A stretch of DNA of 64,000 bases from Actinomyces sp. oral taxon 170 str. F0386 (GTDB lineage: Bacteria; Actinomycetota; Actinomycetes; Actinomycetales; Actinomycetaceae): positions 1-64,000 of the forward strand of contig NZ_GL882573.1 of the NCBI RefSeq assembly GCF_000195595.1. The letters run 5' to 3'. Of the stretch, positions 17,611-25,858 are shown piece by piece. Position 1 is the stretch's first letter, and every line of letters starts with the position of its first letter. The translations under genes and the position numbers were made by a program. The notes under the pieces are model-generated. The model saw only the letters and a program-made list of their open reading frames with translations. It had not been told where the DNA came from and ran no database searches.

Positions 17611-18624
17611 ATGACTCAGAAACCTGACCACCCGATGACCCTGGATCCGCCTCGTCCTCCGGCCCGCCCCGCACGCAGCCGGGGGATCAACCGACGCAGC
17701 ATGCTCAAGGGGGTGGGCGGGGCTGCCGCCCTCGCCGCCGTGGGCGCCGGCGTGTCCGTGGCCGGTGCGGCTCCCGCCCAGGCCGCGGGCCTGAGCGTCG
17801 TCGAGCACCAGGACGGCGGCCGCATGCAGTACTACCGGTTCTCCACGCCGTCCATCGCCTGGAACCCGGCCGTCAATGTGCTTCTGCCTGACGGCTACAC
17901 CCCCGCTCGCCGCTACCCGGTGCTCTACCTCCTCCACGGAGGGGGCGGCGACAACGATTTCAGGATCTTCGACAAACTGGGCATTCGGGACTATACCGTG
18001 GGCCGCGAGCTCATCGTCGTCATGCCCGATGGAGGAACCGCCGGCTGGTACTCCAACCCGGTGAGCTCCCACGTGGGGCCCCGCAACTGGGAGACCTTCC
18101 ACGTGGGCGAGCTCATCCCGTGGGTGGACGCCACCTTCAGCACCATCGCGGAGTTCGCCGGGCGTGCCGTCTCCGGGTTCTCCATGGGAGGCCTCGGGGC
18201 CCTGAAGTACACCGCCAAGTACTACGGGCACTTCGCCTCCGTCTCCTGTCACTCGGGGCCCGCCGACCTGCGCGGGACGGACGGCGCCGCGATCACCCAC
18301 TGGGCGAATCTGACCTCGATGGTCGAGCTCGGGGGCGGCATGGTCTACGGGTCCCCGTGGGACGAGGCGCGCGTGAGCGCGGACAACCCCATGGAGCACA
18401 TCGAGAACTACCGGGGCAAGCGCATCTTCCTCGTCTGCGGAACGGATCCCGTCGACCAGAACGAGAAGCATGTCCTGCCGACGCAGCGGACCTTCGGCGG
18501 TGCCCTGGCGGCTGCCGGCATTCCTCACGAGCGCTATGAGGACGCGGGAGGCCACCTTGTGCGCCCGGAGCGGCTGCAGCAGGATATCGACGGCATTATC
18601 GCCCATCTGACCAAGGCCGGTTGA
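17611..18624 (+). CDS. Tat-exported esterase of the antigen-85/esterase D-like family
   Basis: A 337-residue preprotein; ATG 17611 is preceded by AAGGAG at a spacing of 12. Residues 26-33 give INRRSMLK, a twin-arginine motif, and a hydrophobic stretch ends in APAQA near residue 58, so Tat export is likely. The mature part is a putative-esterase fold: YPVLYLLHGGGGDNDF (oxyanion loop), the nucleophile SGFSMGGLGAL with S191, CGTDPVDQNE and the late His in EDAGGHLVRPE. Relatives include mycolyltransferases and feruloyl/acetyl esterases. A mycolyl role is unlikely to be inferred here; a secreted carboxylesterase acting on sugar or phenolic esters is the safe call. Confidence 0.85.
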   Translation: MTQKPDHPMTLDPPRPPARPARSRGINRRSMLKGVGGAAALAAVGAGVSVAGAAPAQAAGLSVVEHQDGGRMQYYRFSTPSIAWNPAVNVLLPDGYTPARRYPVLYLLHGGGGDNDFRIFDKLGIRDYTVGRELIVVMPDGGTAGWYSNPVSSHVGPRNWETFHVGELIPWVDATFSTIAEFAGRAVSGFSMGGLGALKYTAKYYGHFASVSCHSGPADLRGTDGAAITHWANLTSMVELGGGMVYGSPWDEARVSADNPMEHIENYRGKRIFLVCGTDPVDQNEKHVLPTQRTFGGALAAAGIPHERYEDAGGHLVRPERLQQDIDGIIAHLTKAG

Positions 18625-18693
18625 GGGCCTTCCCGTCGTTCTACGGCCCCTGAGGCCCACTGACACGGAGCCGGCGTGGCCGGCCCGGGAGCT

Positions 18694-18732
18694 CGGCGTC
18701 GAGAATCGTGGTGTCAGCGGTTCTCGACGCCG
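18694..18732. terminator. 12-bp inverted repeat spanning the copA stop codon, between convergent genes
   Basis: CGGCGTCGAGAA and TTCTCGACGCCG are perfect inverted arms around a 15-base loop that contains the copA stop codon. The esterase gene on the plus strand ends at 18624 and copA on the minus strand at 18714, so the hairpin can act on transcripts from both sides. No T-run follows. Confidence 0.5.
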
Positions 18733-21566
18733 AACCCGGACGTACTCCTCGCCGTCCCAGCCTGCTCCCCGGCCGTCGGCCAGCCGGCCCGGCGCAGGCG
18801 CAGGGAGTTGGTGACCACGATGACGCTGGAGGCAGCCATGGCGGCCCCCGCGATCATCGGGTTGAGCAGCCCCGCGGCCGCCAGCGGGATCGCGGCCACG
18901 TTGTAGGCGAAGGCCCAGAACAGGTTCTGGCGGATGATCCGCAGGGTCGCCCGCGACACCCGCACCGCCGCCACCGCAGCGTCCAGGTCCGTGCGCACCA
19001 GGGTGATGTCGGCGGCCTCGATGGCCACGTCCGCCCCCGAGCCCATGGCGAGGCCCAGCCCCCGAGTCCCGGCCTGGGCCAGGGCCGCAGCATCGTTGAC
19101 CCCGTCGCCCACCATGCCCACCACTGCGCCCTCGGCCTGCAGGGCGGCGACGACGTCCCGCTTATCAGCGGGCAGCACCTCGGCGCGCACGTCGACGGCG
19201 TCGATCCCCACCTGAGCCGCCACGTGCTCGGCGGCCCGGACGTTGTCCCCGGTCAGCAGCACTGGGCGGATCCCCAGCTCCCGCAGCGCGGCCACCGCCG
19301 CCCGCGAGGAGGACCGCACGGTGTCTCGCACCACGAGGACCGCCACCGCCCGCAGCGGCTGAGCGTCCGCAGTGCCTGAGCCCACGGCGTTGTCTGCGAC
19401 GGCATCGGCGCCAGCGGCATGATCGACGCCGGTGGTCCCGGCGCTGTCCTCAGCGCTCGCGGCCGCACCGACGGCGCTGCCCACAGCCAGGACGACGGCG
19501 GTCGCCCCGGACCCCTGCGCCTCCTCCACGGCGGAGCGCACCGCCTCGGGAACCTCGACGCCCAGCTCTCCCGTGAGCCAGCCCGGCCGGCCCACCGCTA
19601 CCCGGTGGCCCTCCACCGTTCCCGACACGCCGCGGCCCTCGTGGTTGGAGAAGCCGGCCGGTGCCGGCAGGTCGCCCAGGCGCTCGCGGGCGGCCGTCGT
19701 GATCGCCGCGGCCACCGGGTGCTCTGAGGCCGACTCGACCGCCCCCGCCAGGCGCAGCGCCTCGTCCCCGAGCGGGCTCAGGCTTGCGGGGGCGTCCGCC
19801 TGGCTGCTTGCGCCGGCGCCAACCTCGCCGCTGCCGGCCGAGTCCGGGGCCTGCGCGGCCCGGTCCGGGTGCTGCCCGCCGATCTCGCGGCAGGCCTCGG
19901 TATCCAGGCTCATGCGCCCCTGGGTGACCGTGCCGGTCTTGTCCACGACCATCGTGTCCAGCGCCCGCGTCGACTCCAGCACCTCCGGGCCCTTGATGAC
20001 CACGCCCAGCTGGGCGGCCCGGCCCGAGCCGACCAGTAGCGCCGTCGGCGTGGCCAGCCCCAGCGCGCAGGGACAGGCGATGACGAGCACGGCCACCGCC
20101 GCGGTGAAGGCCGCCTGCGGGCTGTGCCCGGTGAGCAGCCAGCCCGCCAGGGTCGCGGCCGACAGCATCAGGACGATCGGTACGAACACCCCCGAGACCC
20201 GGTCCGCCAGGCGCTGGATGGGTGCCTTGCCCGCCTGCGCGGCGGTCACCATCTGGCCGATCCGGGCCAGCGTCGTCCCCTCGCCCACGGCCGTGGCTCG
20301 CACCAGCAGCGCGCCGGAGGTGTTGACGGTCGCCCCGGTGACGGCCTGCCCGGCCTCCACCTCGGTGGGCACTGACTCGCCGGTGAGCAGCGAGGCGTCC
20401 ACCGCCGAGCGGCCCTCGACGACGACGCCGTCGGTGGCCACCTTCTCGCCCGGCCGCACGAGGAACAGGTCTCCGACCGCCAGCTCCTCGATGCTGATGC
20501 GCTCCTCGGTGCGGGTGGTCTCGGCCCGGGGTGAGCCGTCCCCGTCCAGGACGTCGATGGCGTCGCGGCTGCCCGACGGCGAGGTGAGGACCACGCGGGT
20601 CACCTCCTTGGCGCCCAGCTCCAGCAGGGCGCGCAGGGCGTCGCCGGAGCGGTACTTGGCGCGCGCCTCCGCGTAGCGGCCCGCCAGGAGGAAGGTGGTC
20701 ACCCAGGCGGCCGACTCGAAGTACATGTGAGCGGCGTGCCCCTGGGAGCGGGGCAGCAGCTCCATGCTCATCCGCATGCCGATGTGCCCGGCGCCGCCGA
20801 GCACCAACGCCCACAGGCTCCAACCGGTCGCTGCAATGACCCCCAGCGACACGAGCGTGTCCATGGTGAAGGCCCCGTGGCGCAGTGCCCGGAAGGCCGC
20901 CTTGTGGAAGGGCCAGGCCCCCCAGACCGCCACCGGCAGCGCCATGAGAGCCACCGTCCACTGCCAGCCGGGCAGCTGAAGGGCCGGCACCATGGAGATC
21001 GCCATGATCGGTACCGACAGGATGAGGCAGTAGATGAGCCGTAGCCGCAGGTCGGCGGCCCGCTCCACGTGCGAGGCGCCCAGGGTCGGTGCGGACGTCG
21101 CGGAGGCGGGGCGGGGGCCGACGTCGCCGGAGAGCGTCGTTGACGTGCTCGCCGCGGTGGCCGGCTCCGCGGCCGCCACCGATAGTGTCGCGCGGCCTGG
21201 TCTGCCCCCGGCGCTGCGTTCGGCGCCGGCCGAACCGGCCGGTCCCCGTGTGGATGCCGACGTCGCCGATGCTGCTGACGTCGAGGCTGCCTCACCGGCC
21301 GGCGACTCCTCAGGTGAGGCGGTTCCCAGCAGGGCGCCGGAGTACCCGGCGCGGGCGACAGTGGCCAGGAGGTCATCGACGCTCACCGTGCTCGGGGCGG
21401 TGACCCGGGCCGACTCGGTGGCGAGATTGACCGAGGCGCTCACGCCGTCGAGCTTGTTCAGCTTCTTCTCCACCCGGGCCACGCAGCTGGCGCAGGTCAT
21501 GCCCCCGATGGACAGGCTGACGGTGCGCAGCTGCTCGCCGGGTTCCCGAGTGGTCGGTGCGCTCAT
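18714..21566 (-). CDS. copA: Copper-exporting P1B-type ATPase
   Basis: A 950-residue heavy-metal P-type ATPase that exports Cu(I) across the membrane. It has one N-terminal HMA domain with GMTCASC (C25, C28), a low-complexity Ala/Thr/Ser linker (about 85-170) absent from most homologues, and eight predicted membrane helices. The transport motif CPC is in VIACPCALGLATP (near residue 500), the phosphorylated aspartate in DKTGTVTQG (near 543), and the hinge in GDGVNDAAALAQA. Two more low-complexity inserts occur in the ATP-binding domain (about 575-610 and 705-735). AAGGAG precedes the ATG by seven bases. It is the last gene of csoR-copZ-copA and should be induced by copper through CsoR. Confidence 0.96.
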   Translation of the reverse strand: MSAPTTREPGEQLRTVSLSIGGMTCASCVARVEKKLNKLDGVSASVNLATESARVTAPSTVSVDDLLATVARAGYSGALLGTASPEESPAGEAASTSAASATSASTRGPAGSAGAERSAGGRPGRATLSVAAAEPATAASTSTTLSGDVGPRPASATSAPTLGASHVERAADLRLRLIYCLILSVPIMAISMVPALQLPGWQWTVALMALPVAVWGAWPFHKAAFRALRHGAFTMDTLVSLGVIAATGWSLWALVLGGAGHIGMRMSMELLPRSQGHAAHMYFESAAWVTTFLLAGRYAEARAKYRSGDALRALLELGAKEVTRVVLTSPSGSRDAIDVLDGDGSPRAETTRTEERISIEELAVGDLFLVRPGEKVATDGVVVEGRSAVDASLLTGESVPTEVEAGQAVTGATVNTSGALLVRATAVGEGTTLARIGQMVTAAQAGKAPIQRLADRVSGVFVPIVLMLSAATLAGWLLTGHSPQAAFTAAVAVLVIACPCALGLATPTALLVGSGRAAQLGVVIKGPEVLESTRALDTMVVDKTGTVTQGRMSLDTEACREIGGQHPDRAAQAPDSAGSGEVGAGASSQADAPASLSPLGDEALRLAGAVESASEHPVAAAITTAARERLGDLPAPAGFSNHEGRGVSGTVEGHRVAVGRPGWLTGELGVEVPEAVRSAVEEAQGSGATAVVLAVGSAVGAAASAEDSAGTTGVDHAAGADAVADNAVGSGTADAQPLRAVAVLVVRDTVRSSSRAAVAALRELGIRPVLLTGDNVRAAEHVAAQVGIDAVDVRAEVLPADKRDVVAALQAEGAVVGMVGDGVNDAAALAQAGTRGLGLAMGSGADVAIEAADITLVRTDLDAAVAAVRVSRATLRIIRQNLFWAFAYNVAAIPLAAAGLLNPMIAGAAMAASSVIVVTNSLRLRRAGWPTAGEQAGTARSTSGFGVENR

Positions 21567-21637
21567 GTGAGTCTCCTTGTCTGTGCTGCCGCTCCACGGC
21601 GCCCGGGCGCCGGGCGTCGACGTTGAGACTCCCGGAC

Positions 21638-21907
21638 TCAGCCCTCGCGGACGTCGCGCTCGACGGCGTCGAGCGTGTAGTCCCCGGCCTCATCAATGGC
21701 CTCAGCCAGGGCCGCGTCCTCGAGGCGGACGTCGGAGAGCACGGTGACGGTGGACTGCCCGCCCTTGTTGAGCAGGACAGAGACGTCCTTGACGCCGTCG
21801 AGGGCCTCGAGCTCCTCGGTGACGTGGGCGACGCAGTGGCCGCAGGTGAGTCCGGAGACCTTGAGGGTGGTGGTGCGGTCGACGCCGTCGGCGGTGAACT
21901 CAGTCAT
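21638..21907 (-). CDS. copZ: CopZ-like copper chaperone (HMA domain)
   Basis: An 89-residue single HMA domain with GLTCGHC (cysteines at 22 and 25), the Cu(I)-binding MxCxxC-type loop with Leu in place of Met. It presumably binds cytoplasmic Cu(I) and hands it to CopA, whose gene starts 71 bases downstream. It is somewhat longer than the typical 68-70 residues owing to an N-terminal MTEFTADGVDR and an acidic C-terminal tail. Confidence 0.93.
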   Translation of the reverse strand: MTEFTADGVDRTTTLKVSGLTCGHCVAHVTEELEALDGVKDVSVLLNKGGQSTVTVLSDVRLEDAALAEAIDEAGDYTLDAVERDVREG

Positions 21908-21988
21908 CTCTCACTCCTTGGGTTGTGAAGGAAACGGGTGGATCGGAACGGGAACGAGGCGACCCCGGGTGCCCGGGTCGCGCGGCGC

Positions 21989-22270
21989 TCAGGACCGTAC
22001 GAGCCGGGCGATGGCGTCGGAGGCCTCGCGGATCTTGACCATGCCCTCCTCGTCGCCGGCCTGGGCGGCGTGCAGGACGCAGTGGCTCATGTGGTCCTCC
22101 AACAGGCCGAGGCTCACGGCCTGGAGGGCCTTGGTGGCTGCGGAGATCTGGGTGAGGACGTCGATGCAGTAGGTGTCCTCCTCAACCATGCGGGAGATGC
22201 CCCGCACCTGCCCCTCGATGCGGCGCAGGCGCTTGAGGTAGTCCTCCTTGGTCCCGGTGTAGCCGGCCAT
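21989..22270 (-). CDS. csoR: Copper-sensing repressor CsoR
   Basis: A 93-residue DUF156/CsoR-FrmR family all-helical regulator. The Cu(I) ligands C35, H60 and C64 (TYC, DHMSHC) correspond to the C36-H61-C65 set of M. tuberculosis CsoR, so copper rather than formaldehyde or nickel sensing is expected. N-terminal YLKRLRRIEGQVRGISRMVEED is the family signature. Copper binding releases it from DNA. Its own start is about 40 bases from two near-identical palindromes that match CsoR operators, so the operon is autoregulated. Confidence 0.95.
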   Translation of the reverse strand: MAGYTGTKEDYLKRLRRIEGQVRGISRMVEEDTYCIDVLTQISAATKALQAVSLGLLEDHMSHCVLHAAQAGDEEGMVKIREASDAIARLVRS

Positions 22271-22306
22271 CTCTCCTCCGTGCCTTCCTCTCGTTCGACG
22301 ACGAAC

Positions 22307-22350
22307 ATACCCCTGGGGGGTAGATGAGTCAAGTACCCCAGGGGGGTATA
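22307..22350. promoter_or_regulatory. Two CsoR operators in tandem
   Basis: TACCCCTGGGGGGTA (22308-22322) and TACCCCAGGGGGGTA (22334-22348) are near-copies of the CsoR box, each a TACCCC/GGGGTA inverted repeat, with centres 26 bases apart. They lie upstream of csoR on the minus strand and also about 90 bases upstream of the vLRR gene on the plus strand, so both could be copper controlled. Confidence 0.85.
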
Positions 22351-22434
22351 GGTGTCTTTCGTCCCCGGCGTCCGGTCCGTCCCGGTGGGCACGGACCCGG
22401 GACAGGGAGTGGGACGGCGTGGGATGCTCGTGCT

Positions 22435-23466
22435 ATGACCACCGTTGCGAATGCCGCCCCTGGCTCGGCCGGCCGCGGGGCGAGGACTGAGGCGACCACG
22501 ACGTCGGAGACGCCCGCAGACCCCGACCTCCAGCTCGCCAGGGACCCGAAGGCGGGCGCCGGGCGGCTCATGGTACTGGCCGGCAACCGCCCCGACCTGC
22601 GCGGTGTCATCGTCGACAATCCGGGCTGCTCTCCGGAGCTGCGCACCTGGGTCGGTCGGATGGGAACCGCCTCCGGCGGTCCCGGCCGCGGCGGGCGCCC
22701 CGGCGTCGAGGCTGATTCGGTCCGGGCGGACAGCGCTGACGACGTCGACGACGCAGACGACTCCCTGTCCCTGGCGCCCACGGGCTGGGAGCCCTCGGAC
22801 ATCGGCCTGGGTGACGACCCCTTCGGATCCGTCCTGGGTGACCCGCTCATGGGCTCCCCGCTCTTCGACGACGCCCACCACGGTGATGATGCCGGAGCCT
22901 CCGGCGATGCCGACGACGCTGATGGTGCCAATGATGGTGGCGCCGCCGATTCCACCGGCAGGGTCGACGGCGGAACCGGTCGGACTGGGCGAGGGCGACG
23001 GCCGCGATCGTCGAGCCGGCGCACTGCCGCGTCACGCACCGCCGCCGCCCGCACCGCCTCCCGAACGGCTGCGCCCCGGACCTCGCCGTCGCGCACCTCG
23101 TCCCCGCGGACGATAGCGCCACGCACGGCACCGTACCAGCGGGTGCCGGCGCCGGTGCCGCCCGGCCCCTACGCGCAGCCGGGTGGGTATCCGGCGCCTG
23201 ACTTCGGCCGGCCGGCTGGGCCCGTTGGACCAGTCGGGGGCGGCCCGGCTGCTCCGCCCCCCGGATTCCCGGGAGGGGTGCCGGGCTACCCCGGCGGTGC
23301 GCAGTCGACCGTGCCCCCGGCTCCCGGTCCTGGCGCAGGGCCCCACGCCTCGCACCGGCAGGCCGGGCCGGCGCCCTCCTCGGGCTCCAGCACGAGCTCG
23401 GTCAAGGTCGTGGGGTGGATCCTCTTCGTCATCCTCTTCATCATCCTGCGGGCCTTCACCGGCTGA
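22435..23466 (+). CDS. vLRR-domain protein with Arg-Thr repeats and a C-terminal membrane anchor
   Basis: A 343-residue protein. Residues about 28-75 match the variant leucine-rich repeat domain (LQLARDPKAGAGRLMVLA ... RPDLRGVIVDNPGCSPEL) found in many Actinomyces and Bifidobacterium proteins. It is followed by an acidic Asp/Gly-rich stretch, then a basic segment (about 180-235) made of repeats of the type RTAAS, RTAAP, RTSPS and RTIAP. A Pro/Gly-rich region comes next, and finally a single hydrophobic helix VVGWILFVILFIILRAF at the very C-terminus, typical of a tail anchor. The function of this family is unknown. Start ATG 22435 is chosen by length; the frame runs into the CsoR operators upstream. 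Confidence 0.8.
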   Translation: MTTVANAAPGSAGRGARTEATTTSETPADPDLQLARDPKAGAGRLMVLAGNRPDLRGVIVDNPGCSPELRTWVGRMGTASGGPGRGGRPGVEADSVRADSADDVDDADDSLSLAPTGWEPSDIGLGDDPFGSVLGDPLMGSPLFDDAHHGDDAGASGDADDADGANDGGAADSTGRVDGGTGRTGRGRRPRSSSRRTAASRTAAARTASRTAAPRTSPSRTSSPRTIAPRTAPYQRVPAPVPPGPYAQPGGYPAPDFGRPAGPVGPVGGGPAAPPPGFPGGVPGYPGGAQSTVPPAPGPGAGPHASHRQAGPAPSSGSSTSSVKVVGWILFVILFIILRAFTG

Positions 23467-23486
23467 GATGACTGATTCCGGGGCTG

Positions 23487-24215
23487 CTACTCGGCGGGCG
23501 GCGAGCTCGGGCCGGGGCTGCTGGGAGCGCTGGCGGCGGGGATCGTGAAGGGGCTGTTGGAGGCGTAGCCGTGCTTGAAGGCCCACACCACGATCTCCAG
23601 GCGCGATGCCGCCCCCGTCTTGTGGAACAGGCCGGTGATGTGCGACTTGACCGTCGCCTCGGCGATGGCCAGCAGCGAGGCGATCTTGCGGTTCGAGGCG
23701 CCCTCGCACAGGAGGTGGAGCACGTCGCGCTCCCTCTCCGAGAGGTGGACGCTGCCATCCGCGCCGCGCACGGAGGCCAGGGCGTAGTCGATGAGGCGTG
23801 ACGTCGGCGTGGGGGCCACGACCTTCGCCCCGGAGTGGACCGTGCGCACCGCCGCGATGATCTCCTCGGCGGGGGCGCTCTTGAGCAGGAAGCCGCTGGC
23901 GCCCGCCCCCAGCCCCTGAAGAAGGTCCTCGTCGGAGTTGACGGTTGTCAGGAGAATGACTCGGGTCGACGGCGAGGTGCGGATCACCTCCCTGGTCATC
24001 TCCACGCCGTCCATGTTCTCCATGTGGACATCGGTGATGAGGACATCGATCTGATGCGACTGAAGAAACCGCAGGACGGCGCGGGGTGAGCGCGTCGCTG
24101 TGAGGACAGTGAGGTCCTTGACGTCGGAAAAATAGGACTCCAGATGGGCCAGGGCCATCGCGTCGTCGTCAACCAGGGCGAGGCTGACGCGATCGGGAGA
24201 AATCTGGGAAGACAT
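23487..24215 (-). CDS. NarL/FixJ-type response regulator, possible regulator of the RiPP cluster
   Basis: A 242-residue two-domain regulator; ATG 24215 is preferred because AAGGAGACAC lies just upstream. The receiver domain has acidic DDD at 16-18, phospho-acceptor D62 in LITDVHM, T90 and K112. The C-terminal LuxR-type HTH (about 165-225) reads LSERERDVLHLLCEGASNRKIA and TVKSHITGLF. No histidine kinase gene is adjacent, so it is an orphan here. It is transcribed divergently from the RiPP operon, with 266 bases between, and is the only regulator near that operon, so local control is a reasonable inference. It ends 20 bases from the convergent vLRR gene. Confidence 0.9.
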   Translation of the reverse strand: MSSQISPDRVSLALVDDDAMALAHLESYFSDVKDLTVLTATRSPRAVLRFLQSHQIDVLITDVHMENMDGVEMTREVIRTSPSTRVILLTTVNSDEDLLQGLGAGASGFLLKSAPAEEIIAAVRTVHSGAKVVAPTPTSRLIDYALASVRGADGSVHLSERERDVLHLLCEGASNRKIASLLAIAEATVKSHITGLFHKTGAASRLEIVVWAFKHGYASNSPFTIPAASAPSSPGPSSPPAE

Positions 24216-24277
24216 GTGTCTCCTTGGGCAGATGTGTGCAGGCCGCGGAAGTGGGGGTCGCGGACTGCTGGGAACAG

Positions 24278-24306
24278 TGAACAAACTACCTGAAGAAACA
24301 CGTCAA
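24278..24306 (-). promoter_or_regulatory. Candidate promoter of the response-regulator gene
   Basis: On the minus strand TTGACG (24306-24301), a 17-base spacer and TGTTCA (24283-24278) form a plausible sigma-70-like promoter about 60 bases upstream of the start codon. The -35 overlaps a partly palindromic stretch (cgtcaaccgtgttaacg). The -10 match is weak. Confidence 0.4.
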
Positions 24307-24481
24307 CCGTGTTAACGCTCCCGGGACGCGCCCCGACGAAAGGACGGGTAGAACTATCCAAACAGCGGAGCGGGCAGTAGATCAAAGGGCGATGTGAAGG
24401 CCACGCGACCTCGGGCAGGCTCTTCGCCAACGGCACTTCCCCCAAGTGTGCCTCCTCTGTCGTTCCCAGGAAGGAGGGTCC

Positions 24482-25855
24482 GTGTACCGCTCTGCGCTCA
24501 TTGAGGGTGTGGCGCCATCACTGGCTCGCGCTGCGTCCCTCGAGTCGCCCTTCGGCCTGGTTTCCCGTTCCACCGAGCTGCCCCAAGCGGCCGGAGAGCC
24601 GGTCTTCGCGATCTGGACCGGTCTTCTGGGTGATCCGTCTGAGGCGCTGAGGTCACAGCGCACCTGGAATCACCGTGCCGAGGCGGGCAACTTCGACGGG
24701 GCCGGCGGGGCCATCGACGCCGATCGCGCCAGACACATCGCGATCGTGGAGACGATGGAACGCTACTCCAGCTGCTCATGGACGGAGGAGGAGCTGGTGT
24801 GGGACACCCCCGCCGGTCTCGGCGAGGCCGCGATCGGACCGGAGCGCTGGCCGGCGTGCTCGGCCGCCGAGCTGGCGGACCCCGACTGCGGGCTCATCGC
24901 CTCAGACCCCCGCGTCCCCATGCGGTGGGTGCGCGGCTGGTCCCTGACCCGCGGCCGGGAGGTCTTCGTCCCGGCCGTCCTGACATACCTCAACTTCCCG
25001 GTACGCACCCCCTCCGAGCAGTTCGTCAACCCCATCTCCACCGGTACCGCCGCCCACTCCGACCTGCGCGAGGCGGTCCTGGGCGGCCTGCTCGAGGTCA
25101 TTGAGCGCGACTCCATCGCCCTGACCTGGCTGCAGCGCCTGCGCCTGCCGGCGGTCGCCGTCGATCCGTCCGCCCTGGGTGAGGTGGCCGCCGAGTACCA
25201 CCGGGTGGGCACCTCCACCGAGCTGGAGACCCACCTGTTCGACGCCACCACCGACTACGGCGTCCCCACCCTCTACGCCGTCCAGACCTCCCAGGTCGAC
25301 CCCGAGCTGGCCCAGGTGGTGGCCGCCACCTGCGACATCGACCCGCAGCGGGCGCTGGCCAAGATCCACCGCGAGCTCGCCTCCCTGCGCATCGCCCTGC
25401 GCAGCCACGCCCGCGGTCCGCGTGCCCAGGAGATCAAGGGCCAGGACCTCACCGTGGTCGGCGGCGCCCTGGCTGACGCCGAGCTGTCCATGCGCCACGT
25501 CTTCGACTTCCTCCTTCAAGGTGAGCGGCCCGTCCACGCCCTGGACGAGATCGGCGCCCTCGGGGCGTCGTCGGCCGGCACTGACGGCAGTAATGGTCCT
25601 GACCCGCTCGAGCAGGTCGTCGCCAACCTGGAGCGGGCCGGTGCCGAGGCGGTCGTCGTCGACATCACCACCGACGAGGCTCGCCAGGTCGGCATGCACG
25701 TCGTCAAGGCCCTCATCCCCGAGGCCATGCCCCTGTCCTTCAGCCACCACGCCCGCTACCTGGCCACGCCCCGCCTCTACGAGGCGCCCCGGGCGATGGG
25801 CCTGACCGTCCACGACGAGGCGGGGATCAACCCCGTCCGCCAGCCCTTCGCCTGA
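24482..25855 (+). CDS. YcaO cyclodehydratase (azoline-forming, TOMM/thiopeptide-type)
   Basis: A 457-residue YcaO-domain protein starting at GTG 24482, four bases after AGGAGGGTCC. It uses ATP to cyclise Cys, Ser and Thr side chains onto the backbone, giving thiazolines and oxazolines. ATP/Mg-binding glutamates are seen in IAIVETMERYS (E90, E93) and EAVLGGLLEVIERDS (E197, E205, E208). It ends in NPVRQPFA, a proline-containing tail as expected for azoline-forming YcaO proteins. The next gene starts three bases after the stop. It needs a partner (E1-like/F-protein) to bind the precursor leader; two candidates follow directly. Confidence 0.93.
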   Translation: MYRSALIEGVAPSLARAASLESPFGLVSRSTELPQAAGEPVFAIWTGLLGDPSEALRSQRTWNHRAEAGNFDGAGGAIDADRARHIAIVETMERYSSCSWTEEELVWDTPAGLGEAAIGPERWPACSAAELADPDCGLIASDPRVPMRWVRGWSLTRGREVFVPAVLTYLNFPVRTPSEQFVNPISTGTAAHSDLREAVLGGLLEVIERDSIALTWLQRLRLPAVAVDPSALGEVAAEYHRVGTSTELETHLFDATTDYGVPTLYAVQTSQVDPELAQVVAATCDIDPQRALAKIHRELASLRIALRSHARGPRAQEIKGQDLTVVGGALADAELSMRHVFDFLLQGERPVHALDEIGALGASSAGTDGSNGPDPLEQVVANLERAGAEAVVVDITTDEARQVGMHVVKALIPEAMPLSFSHHARYLATPRLYEAPRAMGLTVHDEAGINPVRQPFA

Positions 25856-25858
25856 GCC

